From: BOKV01 sp041987205
GTDB lineage: Bacteria > Pseudomonadota > Alphaproteobacteria > Rhizobiales > Rhizobiaceae
DNA: 64,000 nt
Assembly (NCBI GenBank): GCA_041987205.1
Contig: JBHIWX010000004.1
Location: forward strand, 1 to 64,000
Direction of reading: 5' to 3'
The translations under genes and the position numbers were made by a program. Below, one piece after another: positions 27,016 to 34,853 of the stretch. The notes under the pieces are model-generated. The model ran no database searches, was not told the origin of the DNA, and was given only the letters and a program-made list of their open reading frames with translations. Each line of letters begins with the position of its first letter. Within the stretch, counting starts at the first letter, position 1.

Positions 27016-27851
27016 GGATTGCGGCTCCCGTTTTCCAGCGCGTCCAACAGCACGGCGCGCAATTCGTTGTCGACTTCGGGTCGGCGGCCGAACCATTTCT
27101 CGAAGCCGGGCACGGCCTGGTGCAGCAGCATGCCCAGACCATCGACCGTCTTGAGGCCGTGTTCACTTGCGCCTGCGAGCAGCGGCGTCACCAGCGGGGT
27201 ATAGACGATGTCCGTCACGACCGTGTCCGGTCGCGCCGAGGCAAAATCGATTTCGAGCGCTGGCTGGCCCTTCATGCCAAGCGAGGTCGTGTTGACGATC
27301 AGGCCGGCCCGGGGCACCTCCTCGGCGATCCGGTCCCAGATCAATGGCCGAACCTTGTCCCTGAAATGTCTGGCCAGTGCATCGGCACGGCCAAGCGTCC
27401 GATTGGCGACCACGATATCGGAAAAACCGCGTGTCAGCAGCCCATGGATGACGGCGCGTGCCGCGCCGCCGGCACCCAGCACGAGCGCCGTGGATGCCTG
27501 GTCCCAGCCTTCGGCCCGGTCGTCGAGATTGGCGAGAAAACCATGGGCATCGGTGTTGGCGCCGGCGAGCCGGCCGTCCTCGATCCAGACCGTGTTGACG
27601 GCGCCGATGGCGCGAGCGGCGTCGTCCAAGGTCGCGCAGACGCGAAACGCGGTCTCCTTGTGCGGGATCGTGACATTGCCGCCGGCCCATTGAGATTCCG
27701 GAAGGCCGGTCAGGAACGATTCGACCTCATCCGGGCTCTTCGCCAGCTTTTCATAGCTGCCTTCAATGCCGTAGCGCTTCAGCCAGTGACCGTGGATCAG
27801 GGGGGACAGGGAGTGTTCAACCGGCCAGCCGGTGACGAATGCACGGGTCAT
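27012..27851 (-). CDS. aroE: shikimate dehydrogenase
   Basis: NADPH-dependent reduction of 3-dehydroshikimate in aromatic amino acid synthesis. The 279-residue protein has WPVEHSLSPLIHG (shikimate binding), NVTIPHKE with the catalytic lysine, GANTDAHGF with the catalytic aspartate, LVLGAGGAARAVIHGL (Rossmann nucleotide loop) and VVANRTLGRA. It starts 19 bp after maf and overlaps coaE, in the ppsR-maf-aroE-coaE-dnaQ cluster conserved beside alphaproteobacterial origins. Confidence 0.97.
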   Translation of the reverse strand: MTRAFVTGWPVEHSLSPLIHGHWLKRYGIEGSYEKLAKSPDEVESFLTGLPESQWAGGNVTIPHKETAFRVCATLDDAARAIGAVNTVWIEDGRLAGANTDAHGFLANLDDRAEGWDQASTALVLGAGGAARAVIHGLLTRGFSDIVVANRTLGRADALARHFRDKVRPLIWDRIAEEVPRAGLIVNTTSLGMKGQPALEIDFASARPDTVVTDIVYTPLVTPLLAGASEHGLKTVDGLGMLLHQAVPGFEKWFGRRPEVDNELRAVLLDALENGSRNP

Positions 27852-27870
27852 AAAGGCGTTTCCCGGTTCC

Positions 27871-28482
27871 TCATCCGTCGATCAGATCGAGGTTGCGCAA
27901 GGTGGCGAGCAACGGCAGGAGCGGCAGGCCCATGATCGAGAAAAAGTCGCCGTCGATCGATTCGACAAGCTGGGCGCCGCGCCCCTCGATATGATAGGCG
28001 CCGACGCTCTGCAGCGCGGCATCACCGACTTCGGCCAGATGGCGGCCGACAAAGCCCGGGTCGAGCTTGCGGAAGCGCAGACGACAGATTTCGACATGGC
28101 TCCAGACGGTTTCGCCATCGCGAACGATGCAGATGGCGGAGTTGAGCTGGTGGGTCCGGTCGGACAATGCCAGCAGGCGGCGACGCGCTTCTTCCATGTC
28201 GGCCGGCTTGTGCAGGATCTTCCCCTCCAGCCCGAGCGTCTGGTCTGCACCGATGACGTGGGCGCCCGGAAAACGCTCCGAAACGTCGCCCGCCTTGGCG
28301 AGCGCCAGGACGCTGGCGATATCGACGGCGTCCATGCCGGCCTGCAACAGCGGTTCCTCGACGGCGCGTTCATCGATGTCGGCCGACGCGGTCTCGAATG
28401 TGAGACCGGCATTGGCCATCACGGCAGCGCGGTAGCTGCTCTGCGAGGCCAGAATGAGTTGGGTCGTTTCTGCGGTGTTCAT
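27871..28482 (-). CDS. maf: Maf-family nucleotide pyrophosphatase
   Basis: Hydrolyses non-canonical or modified nucleoside triphosphates to monophosphates. The 203-residue protein begins with the family loop LILASQSSYRAAVMANAGL, then DIDERAVEE and VIGADQTLGLEGKILHKP, where the more common ADT is ADQ, a variant of the YceF/YhdE type. The C-terminal SIDGDFFSIMGLPLLPLL is also characteristic. The ATG overlaps the ppsR stop (ATGA), indicating translational coupling. Confidence 0.93.
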   Translation of the reverse strand: MNTAETTQLILASQSSYRAAVMANAGLTFETASADIDERAVEEPLLQAGMDAVDIASVLALAKAGDVSERFPGAHVIGADQTLGLEGKILHKPADMEEARRRLLALSDRTHQLNSAICIVRDGETVWSHVEICRLRFRKLDPGFVGRHLAEVGDAALQSVGAYHIEGRGAQLVESIDGDFFSIMGLPLLPLLATLRNLDLIDG

Positions 28483-29399
28483 CTTTCATATCCTTCGTCA
28501 CGCATTTCGGCGAGGTGCCTGTTGCGTAACGCGACAATGGCGGCCGCGGTTTCCTCAATCGATTTTCGCGAGACGTCGATCATCGGCCAACCCTGCCGCG
28601 CGCAAAGCCGGCGGGTCTCTGCCAGTTCTTCGGCAATGGCGGAGCGGTCGACATATTCCGACGAGCTTCCCTGCATCTGCATGCCCAGCAGCCGGTTCTG
28701 CCGAACCTGGAAGATCCGGTCGGTGCTGGCGATCAGCGCGACGACAAGCGGACGCTTTGCGGCAAGCAGCGCCGGCGGCGGTTCGACTCCCGGCACCAGC
28801 GGCACGTTGGCGGTCTTGATCCCGCGATTGGCGAGATAGATCGATGTCGGTGTCTTCGACGTGCGGCTGATGCCGATCAGGACGATATCGGCGTCCTCGA
28901 TGTTTTCGGGCAACTGGCCGTCATCATGCATCATGGTGAAGTTGAGCGCATCGATGCGGCTGAAATAATCGGCGTTCAATTCGTGCTGGGCGCCGACCTT
29001 CCGCGCCGAGGGAACACCCAGATAGGAATGAAAGACCTGAAGGATCGGTTCGAGCACGTTGACGACGGGAATGCCCATCGACTTGCAGCTCTCTTCCAGA
29101 TGGTCGCAAAGTTCGGCATCAGCCATGGTGTAGAGCACGATCCCCGGCTGGCGATCGATCGCCTCGATCACCGGCAGGAGCTGCTTGCGGCTCCTGACCA
29201 GCGGGTAGACATGCTCCAGCGCCTGGCGGGATTTGTACTGCGAGGCGACCGCACGGCTCGCCGCGATCAGCGTTTCGCCGGTCGCGTCGGAGATCAGGTG
29301 CAGGTGAAAATAGCCTTCGCGGGTCGGCACGTTCGGTTCCGGGGTCTGTGGGAAAGTTTGCCGTTTATCACGGGTTTCGGGCGGGCGTCGGGATTTCAT
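28479..29399 (-). CDS. ppsR: PPSR-type kinase-pyrophosphorylase (DUF299)
   Basis: Serine/threonine kinase and pyrophosphorylase that regulates pyruvate phosphate dikinase or PEP synthetase. 306 residues, with YFHLHLISDATGETLIAASR at the N-terminal domain and the P-loop GISRTSKTPTSIYLANRG in the middle. An internal GTG at 29328-29330 would give a shorter N-terminus closer to typical homologues; the ATG at 29397-29399 has AAGGGT upstream. This is the RP001-type gene that flanks the origin in Caulobacter and Rickettsia. It is transcribed away from the origin. Confidence 0.94.
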   Translation of the reverse strand: MKSRRPPETRDKRQTFPQTPEPNVPTREGYFHLHLISDATGETLIAASRAVASQYKSRQALEHVYPLVRSRKQLLPVIEAIDRQPGIVLYTMADAELCDHLEESCKSMGIPVVNVLEPILQVFHSYLGVPSARKVGAQHELNADYFSRIDALNFTMMHDDGQLPENIEDADIVLIGISRTSKTPTSIYLANRGIKTANVPLVPGVEPPPALLAAKRPLVVALIASTDRIFQVRQNRLLGMQMQGSSSEYVDRSAIAEELAETRRLCARQGWPMIDVSRKSIEETAAAIVALRNRHLAEMRDEGYER

Positions 29400-29534
29400 G
29401 CCCGCTGACCCTTTTTGATTTCACATATGGGCGGTTGTAAAGAAGATTCAGACGGATGTCAGGAATGCGGGGATGAGAGGTCATCCAGAACGGACGAGAT
29501 GACGGTGTCAAAAAGCGGGTTCGGCGCGAAATGG

Positions 29535-29549
29535 TTAACGCTTTGTTAA
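29535..29549. promoter_or_regulatory. CtrA binding site in oriC
   Basis: TTAACGCTTTGTTAA is an exact TTAA-N7-TTAA match, the full CtrA recognition sequence. It ends 16 bp before the DnaA-box cluster. In Caulobacter CtrA bound at the origin silences replication; a similar role is inferred here. Confidence 0.75.
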
Positions 29550-29565
29550 TTTTGCCATTTCGTGG

Positions 29566-29598
29566 TTGTCCACGTTAATCACAGATTGGTTTTCCACG
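29566..29598 (+). promoter_or_regulatory. DnaA-box-like cluster
   Basis: Three 9-mers related to TTATNCACA in 33 bp: TTGTCCACG (29566-29574), TTAATCACA (29575-29583, directly adjoining) and TTTTCCACG (29590-29598). Each has two mismatches to the E. coli consensus, so binding would be cooperative or weak. Confidence 0.6.
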
Positions 29599-29721
29599 GG
29601 GCGCGACAAGGTGCGCTGTGGCATTGCCTGTTGAAAGCCGTTGAAAGAACAAGGATTCCCGCTGTTCACAGAGTCTAAGAATCAAATCCCGAAAAGAGCT
29701 TTTTTCCTTTAAGGAGTCCGA

Positions 29722-29730
29722 TGTGGACAA
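29722..29730 (-). promoter_or_regulatory. DnaA-box-like site overlapping the hemE start codon
   Basis: TTGTCCACA on the minus strand has one mismatch to the consensus TTATCCACA, the best match in the region, and covers the GTG start of hemE (29723-29725). Confidence 0.55.
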
Positions 29731-30751
29731 GTCTTCCGACAGAGCCCTGATGCGCGTGCTGAACGGGGAGGCACTGGAGGTGCCACCGGTCTGGCTGATG
29801 CGCCAGGCCGGCCGCTATCTGCCCGAGTATCGGGCAATGCGGGCGCAAGCCAATGGCTTCCTCGATCTTTGCTACACACCGGAACTGGCTATTGAAGTGA
29901 CAATGCAGCCGATCCGGCGTTTCGACTTCGACGCGGCGATCCTGTTTTCCGACATCCTTGTCATTCCCGATGCGCTTGGACGCAAGGTGCGTTTCGAGGA
30001 AGGCAAGGGGCCATTGCTGGAGCCGATCGATGAGGCCGGTATGGATGCGCTTGAACCTGTTGATGTGCGCGGTAGGCTGAAGCCGGTGCTGGAGACCGTT
30101 GCGGGTCTGCGCGGGGAGCTGCCTGGCAAGACCACGCTGCTCGGCTTCTGCGGGGCGCCCTGGACGGTGGCGACCTACATGGTGGCGGGCAAGGGAACGC
30201 CGGACCAGGCACCGGCGCGTCTGCTCGCCTATCGCGATCCCGAACGCTTCGAGACGATGCTGAACCTCATCGCCGATGTTTCGGCCGACTATCTCGTCGC
30301 CCAATTGCAGGCCGGCGCCGATGCGGTTCAGGTTTTCGATTCCTGGTCTGGCGTGCTGGACGAGGATCAGTTCGAGCGCTGGTGCGTGGCACCGATGAAA
30401 CGGATCGTCGACAAGGTTCGCTCGGAAGTTCCGGGGGCGAAGATCATCGGTTTTCCGAAAGGCGCTGGGAGGCTCTACGAGACCTACCGGCAAAAGACAG
30501 GCGTGACGGCGCTCGGGCTTGACTGGACCGTACCGCTGCCGGCGGCGGCGGAACTGCAGGCGCAGGGACCGGTACAGGGCAATCTCGATCCGCTTCGGGT
30601 CGTTGCCGGCGGCAAGGCGCTGGACGAGGGCATTGACCGGATCCTCGAGACGCTTGGCAAGGGTCCGCTGATCTTCAATCTCGGGCACGGCATCACACCG
30701 CAGGCGCCGGTCGAGCATGTCGAGCAATTGCTGAAGCGGATCAGGGGTTGA
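29723..30751 (+). CDS. hemE: uroporphyrinogen decarboxylase
   Basis: Decarboxylates uroporphyrinogen III to coproporphyrinogen III in heme synthesis. 342 residues, with the signature PPVWLMRQAGRYLPEYRA near the N-terminus, FDAAILFSDILVIPDALG and the second signature GFCGAPWTVATYM. The GTG start at 29723-29725 follows AAGGAG; the ATG two bases upstream is out of frame. The start codon lies inside a DnaA-box-like sequence at the edge of the origin. hemJ follows after 6 bp. Confidence 0.97.
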   Translation: MDKSSDRALMRVLNGEALEVPPVWLMRQAGRYLPEYRAMRAQANGFLDLCYTPELAIEVTMQPIRRFDFDAAILFSDILVIPDALGRKVRFEEGKGPLLEPIDEAGMDALEPVDVRGRLKPVLETVAGLRGELPGKTTLLGFCGAPWTVATYMVAGKGTPDQAPARLLAYRDPERFETMLNLIADVSADYLVAQLQAGADAVQVFDSWSGVLDEDQFERWCVAPMKRIVDKVRSEVPGAKIIGFPKGAGRLYETYRQKTGVTALGLDWTVPLPAAAELQAQGPVQGNLDPLRVVAGGKALDEGIDRILETLGKGPLIFNLGHGITPQAPVEHVEQLLKRIRG

Positions 30752-30757
30752 TGGACG

Positions 30758-31180
30758 ATGTATGAGTGGATCAAGGCGCTGCACGTGATCGCGGTGATCG
30801 CCTGGATGGCGGGCCTGCTCTATCTGCCCCGGCTGATGGTCTACCATTCGGTCAGCGAGGTCGGCAGCGAGCAGTCGGAGACCTTCAAGGTGATGGAGCG
30901 GCGCCTGCTGCGTGCGATCATGAATCCAGCCATGCTGGTCACCTGGGCGGCGGGGCTCTATCTCCTGTTCGCAGGTGGGTGGCTGATGTCGGGTTGGCTG
31001 CATGCCAAGCTGATGCTTGTGGTGCTTTTGTCGGCGGCGCATGGCTTCCAGGCCGTCTGGGTGCGCGAGTTCCGGAACGATCTGCGCCGGCGACCGCAAC
31101 GCTTCTATCGTTTCGTCAATGAATTCCCGACCCTGTTGATGATCGGGATCGTCATCCTCGTGGTGGTGAAACCGTTCTGA
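30758..31180 (+). CDS. hemJ: protoporphyrinogen oxidase HemJ
   Basis: Integral membrane protein, 140 residues, of the UPF0093/HemJ family that oxidises protoporphyrinogen IX in bacteria lacking HemG and HemY. Four membrane segments are visible, starting WIKALHVIAVIAWMAGLLYL, where the histidine is a proposed heme ligand, then LVTWAAGLYLLFAGGWL, AKLMLVVLLSAAHG and FPTLLMIGIVILVVV. RFVNEFPT near the end is characteristic. It starts 6 bp after hemE, so the two heme genes form an operon. Confidence 0.93.
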   Translation: MYEWIKALHVIAVIAWMAGLLYLPRLMVYHSVSEVGSEQSETFKVMERRLLRAIMNPAMLVTWAAGLYLLFAGGWLMSGWLHAKLMLVVLLSAAHGFQAVWVREFRNDLRRRPQRFYRFVNEFPTLLMIGIVILVVVKPF

Positions 31181-31182
31181 CG

Positions 31183-31206
31183 TGCGGCGGGGGCGTCGCC
31201 GCATTT
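31183..31206 (+). terminator. possible terminator of hemE-hemJ
   Basis: A 7-bp stem (TGCGGCG at 31183-31189, CGCCGCA at 31197-31203, 7-nt loop) just past the hemJ stop, followed by TTT. Weak U-tract. Confidence 0.45.
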
Positions 31207-31234
31207 GCACCGAAAAGACACGTCAACTTTTCTC

Positions 31235-31263
31235 TTGAGGGAATCGTTCGGCGTGTCTATCCT
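31235..31263 (+). promoter_or_regulatory. candidate housekeeping promoter of rho
   Basis: TTGAGG (31235-31240), a 17-bp spacer and TATCCT (31258-31263), a good sigma-70-type match about 105 bp upstream of the rho start, after the hemJ hairpin. Rho genes are often autoregulated through their leader; no specific element was recognised. Confidence 0.45.
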
Positions 31264-31368
31264 TGCGCTTCCTTCCCTATCGCGATGCTCCCGACCAGCG
31301 GCCAAGCGCCGCCCTCGTCTCAGCACAGGTTGCATCGACTTACCCTCCAAGCCAGACAGGCCGACTTC

Positions 31369-32634
31369 ATGCAGCAGATGAAGCTACAGGAACTCAAAGC
31401 AAAAACTCCGACTGATCTCGTTTCCTTCGCCGAAGGGCTCGAGGTCGAGAACGCCAGCACGATGCGCAAGCAGGAGCTGATGTTCGCAATCCTGAAAAAC
31501 CTTGCCGAGCAGGATGTCGAGATCATCGGCGAAGGCGTGGTCGAAATCCTGCAGGACGGTTTCGGCTTCCTGCGTTCGGCCAGCGCCAATTACCTACCGG
31601 GCCCGGACGACATCTACATCTCGCCTTCGCAGATCCGGCGGTTCTCGCTGAAGACGGGCGACACGGTCGAGGGACCGATCCGCAGCCCGAAGGAAGGCGA
31701 GCGCTATTTCGCGCTGCTCAAGGTCAACACGATCAATTTCGAGGACCCGGAGAAGATCCGGCACAAGGTCCATTTCGACAATCTGACGCCGCTCTATCCC
31801 GATGCGCGTTTCAGCATGGAGATCGACAATCCGACGACGAAGGATCTTTCGGCGCGTGTCATCGATCTCGTCGCCCCGCTGGGCAAGGGCCAGCGCGCGC
31901 TGATCGTCGCGCCGCCCAGGACCGGCAAGACGGTCATCCTGCAGAACATCGCGCATTCGATCACGGCCAATCATCCCGAAAGCTATCTGATCGTGCTGCT
32001 GATCGACGAGCGGCCGGAAGAAGTCACTGACATGCAACGCTCGGTCAAGGGCGAGGTGGTGTCGTCGACCTTCGACGAGCCGGCGTCACGCCACGTCCAG
32101 GTCGCCGAGATGGTGATCGAAAAGGCCAAACGCCTGGTGGAGCACGGCCGTGACGTCGTCATTCTGCTCGATTCGATCACGCGTCTGGGACGCGCCTACA
32201 ACACCGTGGTGCCGTCTTCCGGCAAGGTGCTGACAGGCGGTGTCGACGCCAACGCGCTACAGCGTCCGAAGCGTTTCTTCGGCGCGGCCCGAAACATCGA
32301 GGAGGGCGGCTCGCTCACCATCGTGGCGACCGCGCTGATCGATACCGGCAGTCGCATGGACGAAGTGATCTTCGAAGAGTTCAAGGGTACCGGCAACTCG
32401 GAAATCGTGCTCGACCGCAAGGTCGCCGACAAGCGCGTCTTCCCGGCGATCGACATCATGAAGTCCGGCACGCGCAAGGAGGACCTGCTGGTTCCGAAAG
32501 CCGATCTGCAGAAGGTCTTCGTGCTTCGCCGCATCCTGTCTTCCATGGGCACGACGGACGCGATTGAATTCCTCATCGACAAGCTGAAGCAGACCAAGAC
32601 CAATTCGGAATTCTTCGACACGATGAATACGTAA
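31369..32634 (+). CDS. rho: transcription termination factor Rho
   Basis: Hexameric RNA-dependent ATPase that terminates transcription. 421 residues, equal to typical rhizobial Rho. It contains the N-terminal MKLQELKAKTPTDLVSFAE, the cold-shock RNA-binding fold (DGFGFLRSASANYL), Walker A in IVAPPRTGKTVILQ, the Q-loop/R-loop region VIDLVAPLGKGQR and GSLTIVATALIDTGSRMDE. The ATG at 31369-31371 is chosen because homology begins there; the frame is open to 31285. A strong intrinsic terminator follows. Confidence 0.97.
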   Translation: MQQMKLQELKAKTPTDLVSFAEGLEVENASTMRKQELMFAILKNLAEQDVEIIGEGVVEILQDGFGFLRSASANYLPGPDDIYISPSQIRRFSLKTGDTVEGPIRSPKEGERYFALLKVNTINFEDPEKIRHKVHFDNLTPLYPDARFSMEIDNPTTKDLSARVIDLVAPLGKGQRALIVAPPRTGKTVILQNIAHSITANHPESYLIVLLIDERPEEVTDMQRSVKGEVVSSTFDEPASRHVQVAEMVIEKAKRLVEHGRDVVILLDSITRLGRAYNTVVPSSGKVLTGGVDANALQRPKRFFGAARNIEEGGSLTIVATALIDTGSRMDEVIFEEFKGTGNSEIVLDRKVADKRVFPAIDIMKSGTRKEDLLVPKADLQKVFVLRRILSSMGTTDAIEFLIDKLKQTKTNSEFFDTMNT

Positions 32635-32671
32635 CGAGGCAGTCCGACGCCGGATCGATTCGGCGACGGAA

Positions 32672-32687
32672 TGTTTCACATGAATCA
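32672..32687. promoter_or_regulatory. degenerate parS-like site downstream of rho
   Basis: TGTTTCACATGAATCA matches the parS 16-mer TGTTTCACGTGAAACA at 14 positions. One of the two mismatches is in the central CACGTG palindrome, so ParB binding would be weak. It is 3 kb from oriC and outside any gene. Confidence 0.4.
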
Positions 32688-32694
32688 TGCAAGG

Positions 32695-32727
32695 CGGCGG
32701 GTCCGGATGGGCCCGCCGTTTTTCTTT
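32695..32727 (+). terminator. intrinsic terminator of rho (possibly bidirectional)
   Basis: 10-bp stem (CGGCGGGTCC at 32695-32704, GGGCCCGCCG at 32709-32718, 4-nt loop, one G-U pair) followed by TTTTTCTTT. It lies between rho and the convergent DUF255 gene. Confidence 0.85.
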
Positions 32728-32739
32728 GGGTTGTCCAAC

Positions 32740-34776
32740 TCAGCGTGACTTCAAGGCTTCGGCGAATGAACTGGGGTCGGTCAGCGGTGCCGAGCAGGCT
32801 CCATCCGAACAGAGGATTGCTGCGGGGAGCTTCGTCGGTGGCGTGAGTTCGATACCCATGTGCGTGGTAGCTTCGCCGGTTGTGACAATCTGCCAGCTCA
32901 GCGATAGGTCAGGTGTCTGCCGCAGCACCTCGAGCCATGGTTCGGCATCTTCCGGGTTGTCGACGAACAGTTTGGCGTGGCGGCCGTTCAGCAGGGACTC
33001 CAGCGCATTGGCGAAGCCGGCACTGCCGTAACCCGATTTCGTTGCCGCCGCGTGGAGGCTGCCCGCCAGCTTGTGGGCGTCTTCCAGTCGTTCGGCGTTT
33101 CCAGTAATCCGCGCCAGCCTTGTGGTGGCTTCGAGGATCTGGGAAGCGCCTGACGGATTGGCTTCGTCACTGTCGGCGCGCGGGCGTATGGCGATGTCCC
33201 CGGCGTCCTTGCTGGTCAGGTAATAGCCGCCATGACCATCGGAATAGTCACGTTCGAGGATGGCCAGCCATTTTGCGGCATCTTCCAGGTAGGAAATTAT
33301 TCCTTTAACCTGACAAAGCGAGATGGCCGCATTGGCCATGGCGCCGTAATCGGTGGCAAGCCCGGGCCGGACGTGCACGCCATCGCGCCAGGCATGCGAA
33401 AGCTCATGGTTATCCGACATCGATTCGCAAATGAAATGATAAGCCTGATCCGCCAGCTCGACCAAGTCATTCCGTTTGAAGACGAAGCCGGCTTCCGCCA
33501 GTGCCCGGATCATGTAACCGTTCCAGTCGGCCAGGATCTTGTCGTCGATGCCGGGGCGGATGCGTTTGTCCCGGACAGTCAGCAGTGCCTCACGGCTGCC
33601 GGCAAGACGTGCTTCGTCCACGTCAATGGTTCCGGGCCCGACTGGCCGGCTCAGCACATTGGCGCCGGGGATATTGCTTTCAGTAAAGTTGCCGGCCTGA
33701 GTGACGCCATAGGCATTCCTGAATTGCTCCGCATCTGCCCCGAGAACTTCATCGATTTCGTCCACCGTCCAGACGTAGAACCGTCCTTCCTCGCCCTCGC
33801 TGTCGGCATCGAGGGATGACGCAAAAGCCCCGCCTTGCTGCTTCATCTCACGCACCAGCCAGGCAATCGTTTCTTCGATTCGGACTCGGAACAATTCATC
33901 CGTTCGCAGCTGGTAGGCCCGTGCGAGCAGGCGGATGAAGTGCGCGTTGTCGTACAGCATCTTTTCGAAATGCGGCACGAGCCATTTTTCATCGGTCGAA
34001 TAGCGCGCCAGGCCACCGCCGAGATGGTCGTAGATACCGCCCTGGCACATGGCGGTCATGGCGTGCAGGAAGACGGTCGCCTGTTCGTTGTCTGGATTTC
34101 CCTCGGCCGCGCGAAGCCAGATTTCCGTCATGGGCGCGTTCGGGAATTTAGGAGCGCCGCGCAGGCCGCCATGAACGGTATCGGAGAGCTGAAGAAGGCG
34201 CGCGGCAAGTGTGTCGAATACCGCGCGGGTTGGTGGCGGGACCCCGTCCGGTGGTCTCGACAGCGATTGCAGATGATCGTTCAGCGCGGCGGCATTGCGT
34301 TCGACATTGTCTCGGTCTTCGCGCCATGCCTTTTCGACGGCCGTCAGTACCTGGGGGAAGCCCGGCCTTCCATATCGGCTGTCCGGCGGGAAGTAGGTGC
34401 CGCCCCAGAACGGTCTCCCATCGGGTGCAAGGAACATGGTTAGCGGCCAGCCGCCCTGTTCGCCCATCGCGTGCAGCGCGGCCATGTAGATCTGGTCGAC
34501 GTCGGGCCGCTCCTCGCGATCGACCTTGACGTTGACAAAGAGCTGGTTCATCAACGCCGCGATTTCGGAGTTCTCGAAACTTTCATGGGCCATGACATGG
34601 CACCAGTGACAGGCGGCATATCCGACGGACAACAGGATAGGCTTGCCGGTTTCCGCTGCCTCTCGCAGCGCATCCTCTCCCCACGGCCGCCAATGCACGG
34701 GATTATCGGCATGCTGAATCAGGTATGGACTCGACTGTCCGGCGAGCATGTTGCGGGCCGGATATCCGTTGGACAT
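32740..34776 (-). CDS. thioredoxin-domain (DUF255/YyaL) protein
   Basis: A 678-residue protein of the YyaL/spermatogenesis-associated-20 family. The N-terminal thioredoxin-like DUF255 domain has SSPYLIQHADNPVHWRPWGEDAL and a redox motif YAACHWCHVMAHESF (CxxC), followed by WPLTMFLAPDGRPFWGGTYFP-like sequence. The rest resembles an alpha/alpha barrel of the N-acylglucosamine epimerase/cellobiose-epimerase type (HLGGGLARYSTDEKWLVPH). Function is unproven. The ATG at 34774-34776 follows AAGGAAAG. The gene is divergent from mnmE and its base composition looks less G+C-rich than its neighbours. Confidence 0.9.
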   Translation of the reverse strand: MSNGYPARNMLAGQSSPYLIQHADNPVHWRPWGEDALREAAETGKPILLSVGYAACHWCHVMAHESFENSEIAALMNQLFVNVKVDREERPDVDQIYMAALHAMGEQGGWPLTMFLAPDGRPFWGGTYFPPDSRYGRPGFPQVLTAVEKAWREDRDNVERNAAALNDHLQSLSRPPDGVPPPTRAVFDTLAARLLQLSDTVHGGLRGAPKFPNAPMTEIWLRAAEGNPDNEQATVFLHAMTAMCQGGIYDHLGGGLARYSTDEKWLVPHFEKMLYDNAHFIRLLARAYQLRTDELFRVRIEETIAWLVREMKQQGGAFASSLDADSEGEEGRFYVWTVDEIDEVLGADAEQFRNAYGVTQAGNFTESNIPGANVLSRPVGPGTIDVDEARLAGSREALLTVRDKRIRPGIDDKILADWNGYMIRALAEAGFVFKRNDLVELADQAYHFICESMSDNHELSHAWRDGVHVRPGLATDYGAMANAAISLCQVKGIISYLEDAAKWLAILERDYSDGHGGYYLTSKDAGDIAIRPRADSDEANPSGASQILEATTRLARITGNAERLEDAHKLAGSLHAAATKSGYGSAGFANALESLLNGRHAKLFVDNPEDAEPWLEVLRQTPDLSLSWQIVTTGEATTHMGIELTPPTKLPAAILCSDGACSAPLTDPSSFAEALKSR

Positions 34777-34853
34777 GATTTCTTTCCTTGTTTGCCTTGG
34801 TCGAAGGGTGGGGCGACGGCAAGCGTTTGGCAAGGTATGGACAGTTGAACGCC

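Larger units (their letters stand above)
29400..29722. other. oriC: chromosomal replication origin (hemE-linked oriC)
   Basis: The 323 bp between divergent ppsR and hemE are the position of the origin in Caulobacter, Rickettsia and, as I recall, Sinorhizobium. The sequence supports it: an A+T-rich stretch around 29530-29600, a perfect CtrA site (29535-29549), DnaA-box-like 9-mers at 29566-29574, 29575-29583, 29590-29598, 29662-29670 and 29722-29730 (minus), and four GANTC CcrM methylation sites (29445, 29671, 29679, 29714). Gene directions diverge from here on both sides. Confidence 0.82.
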
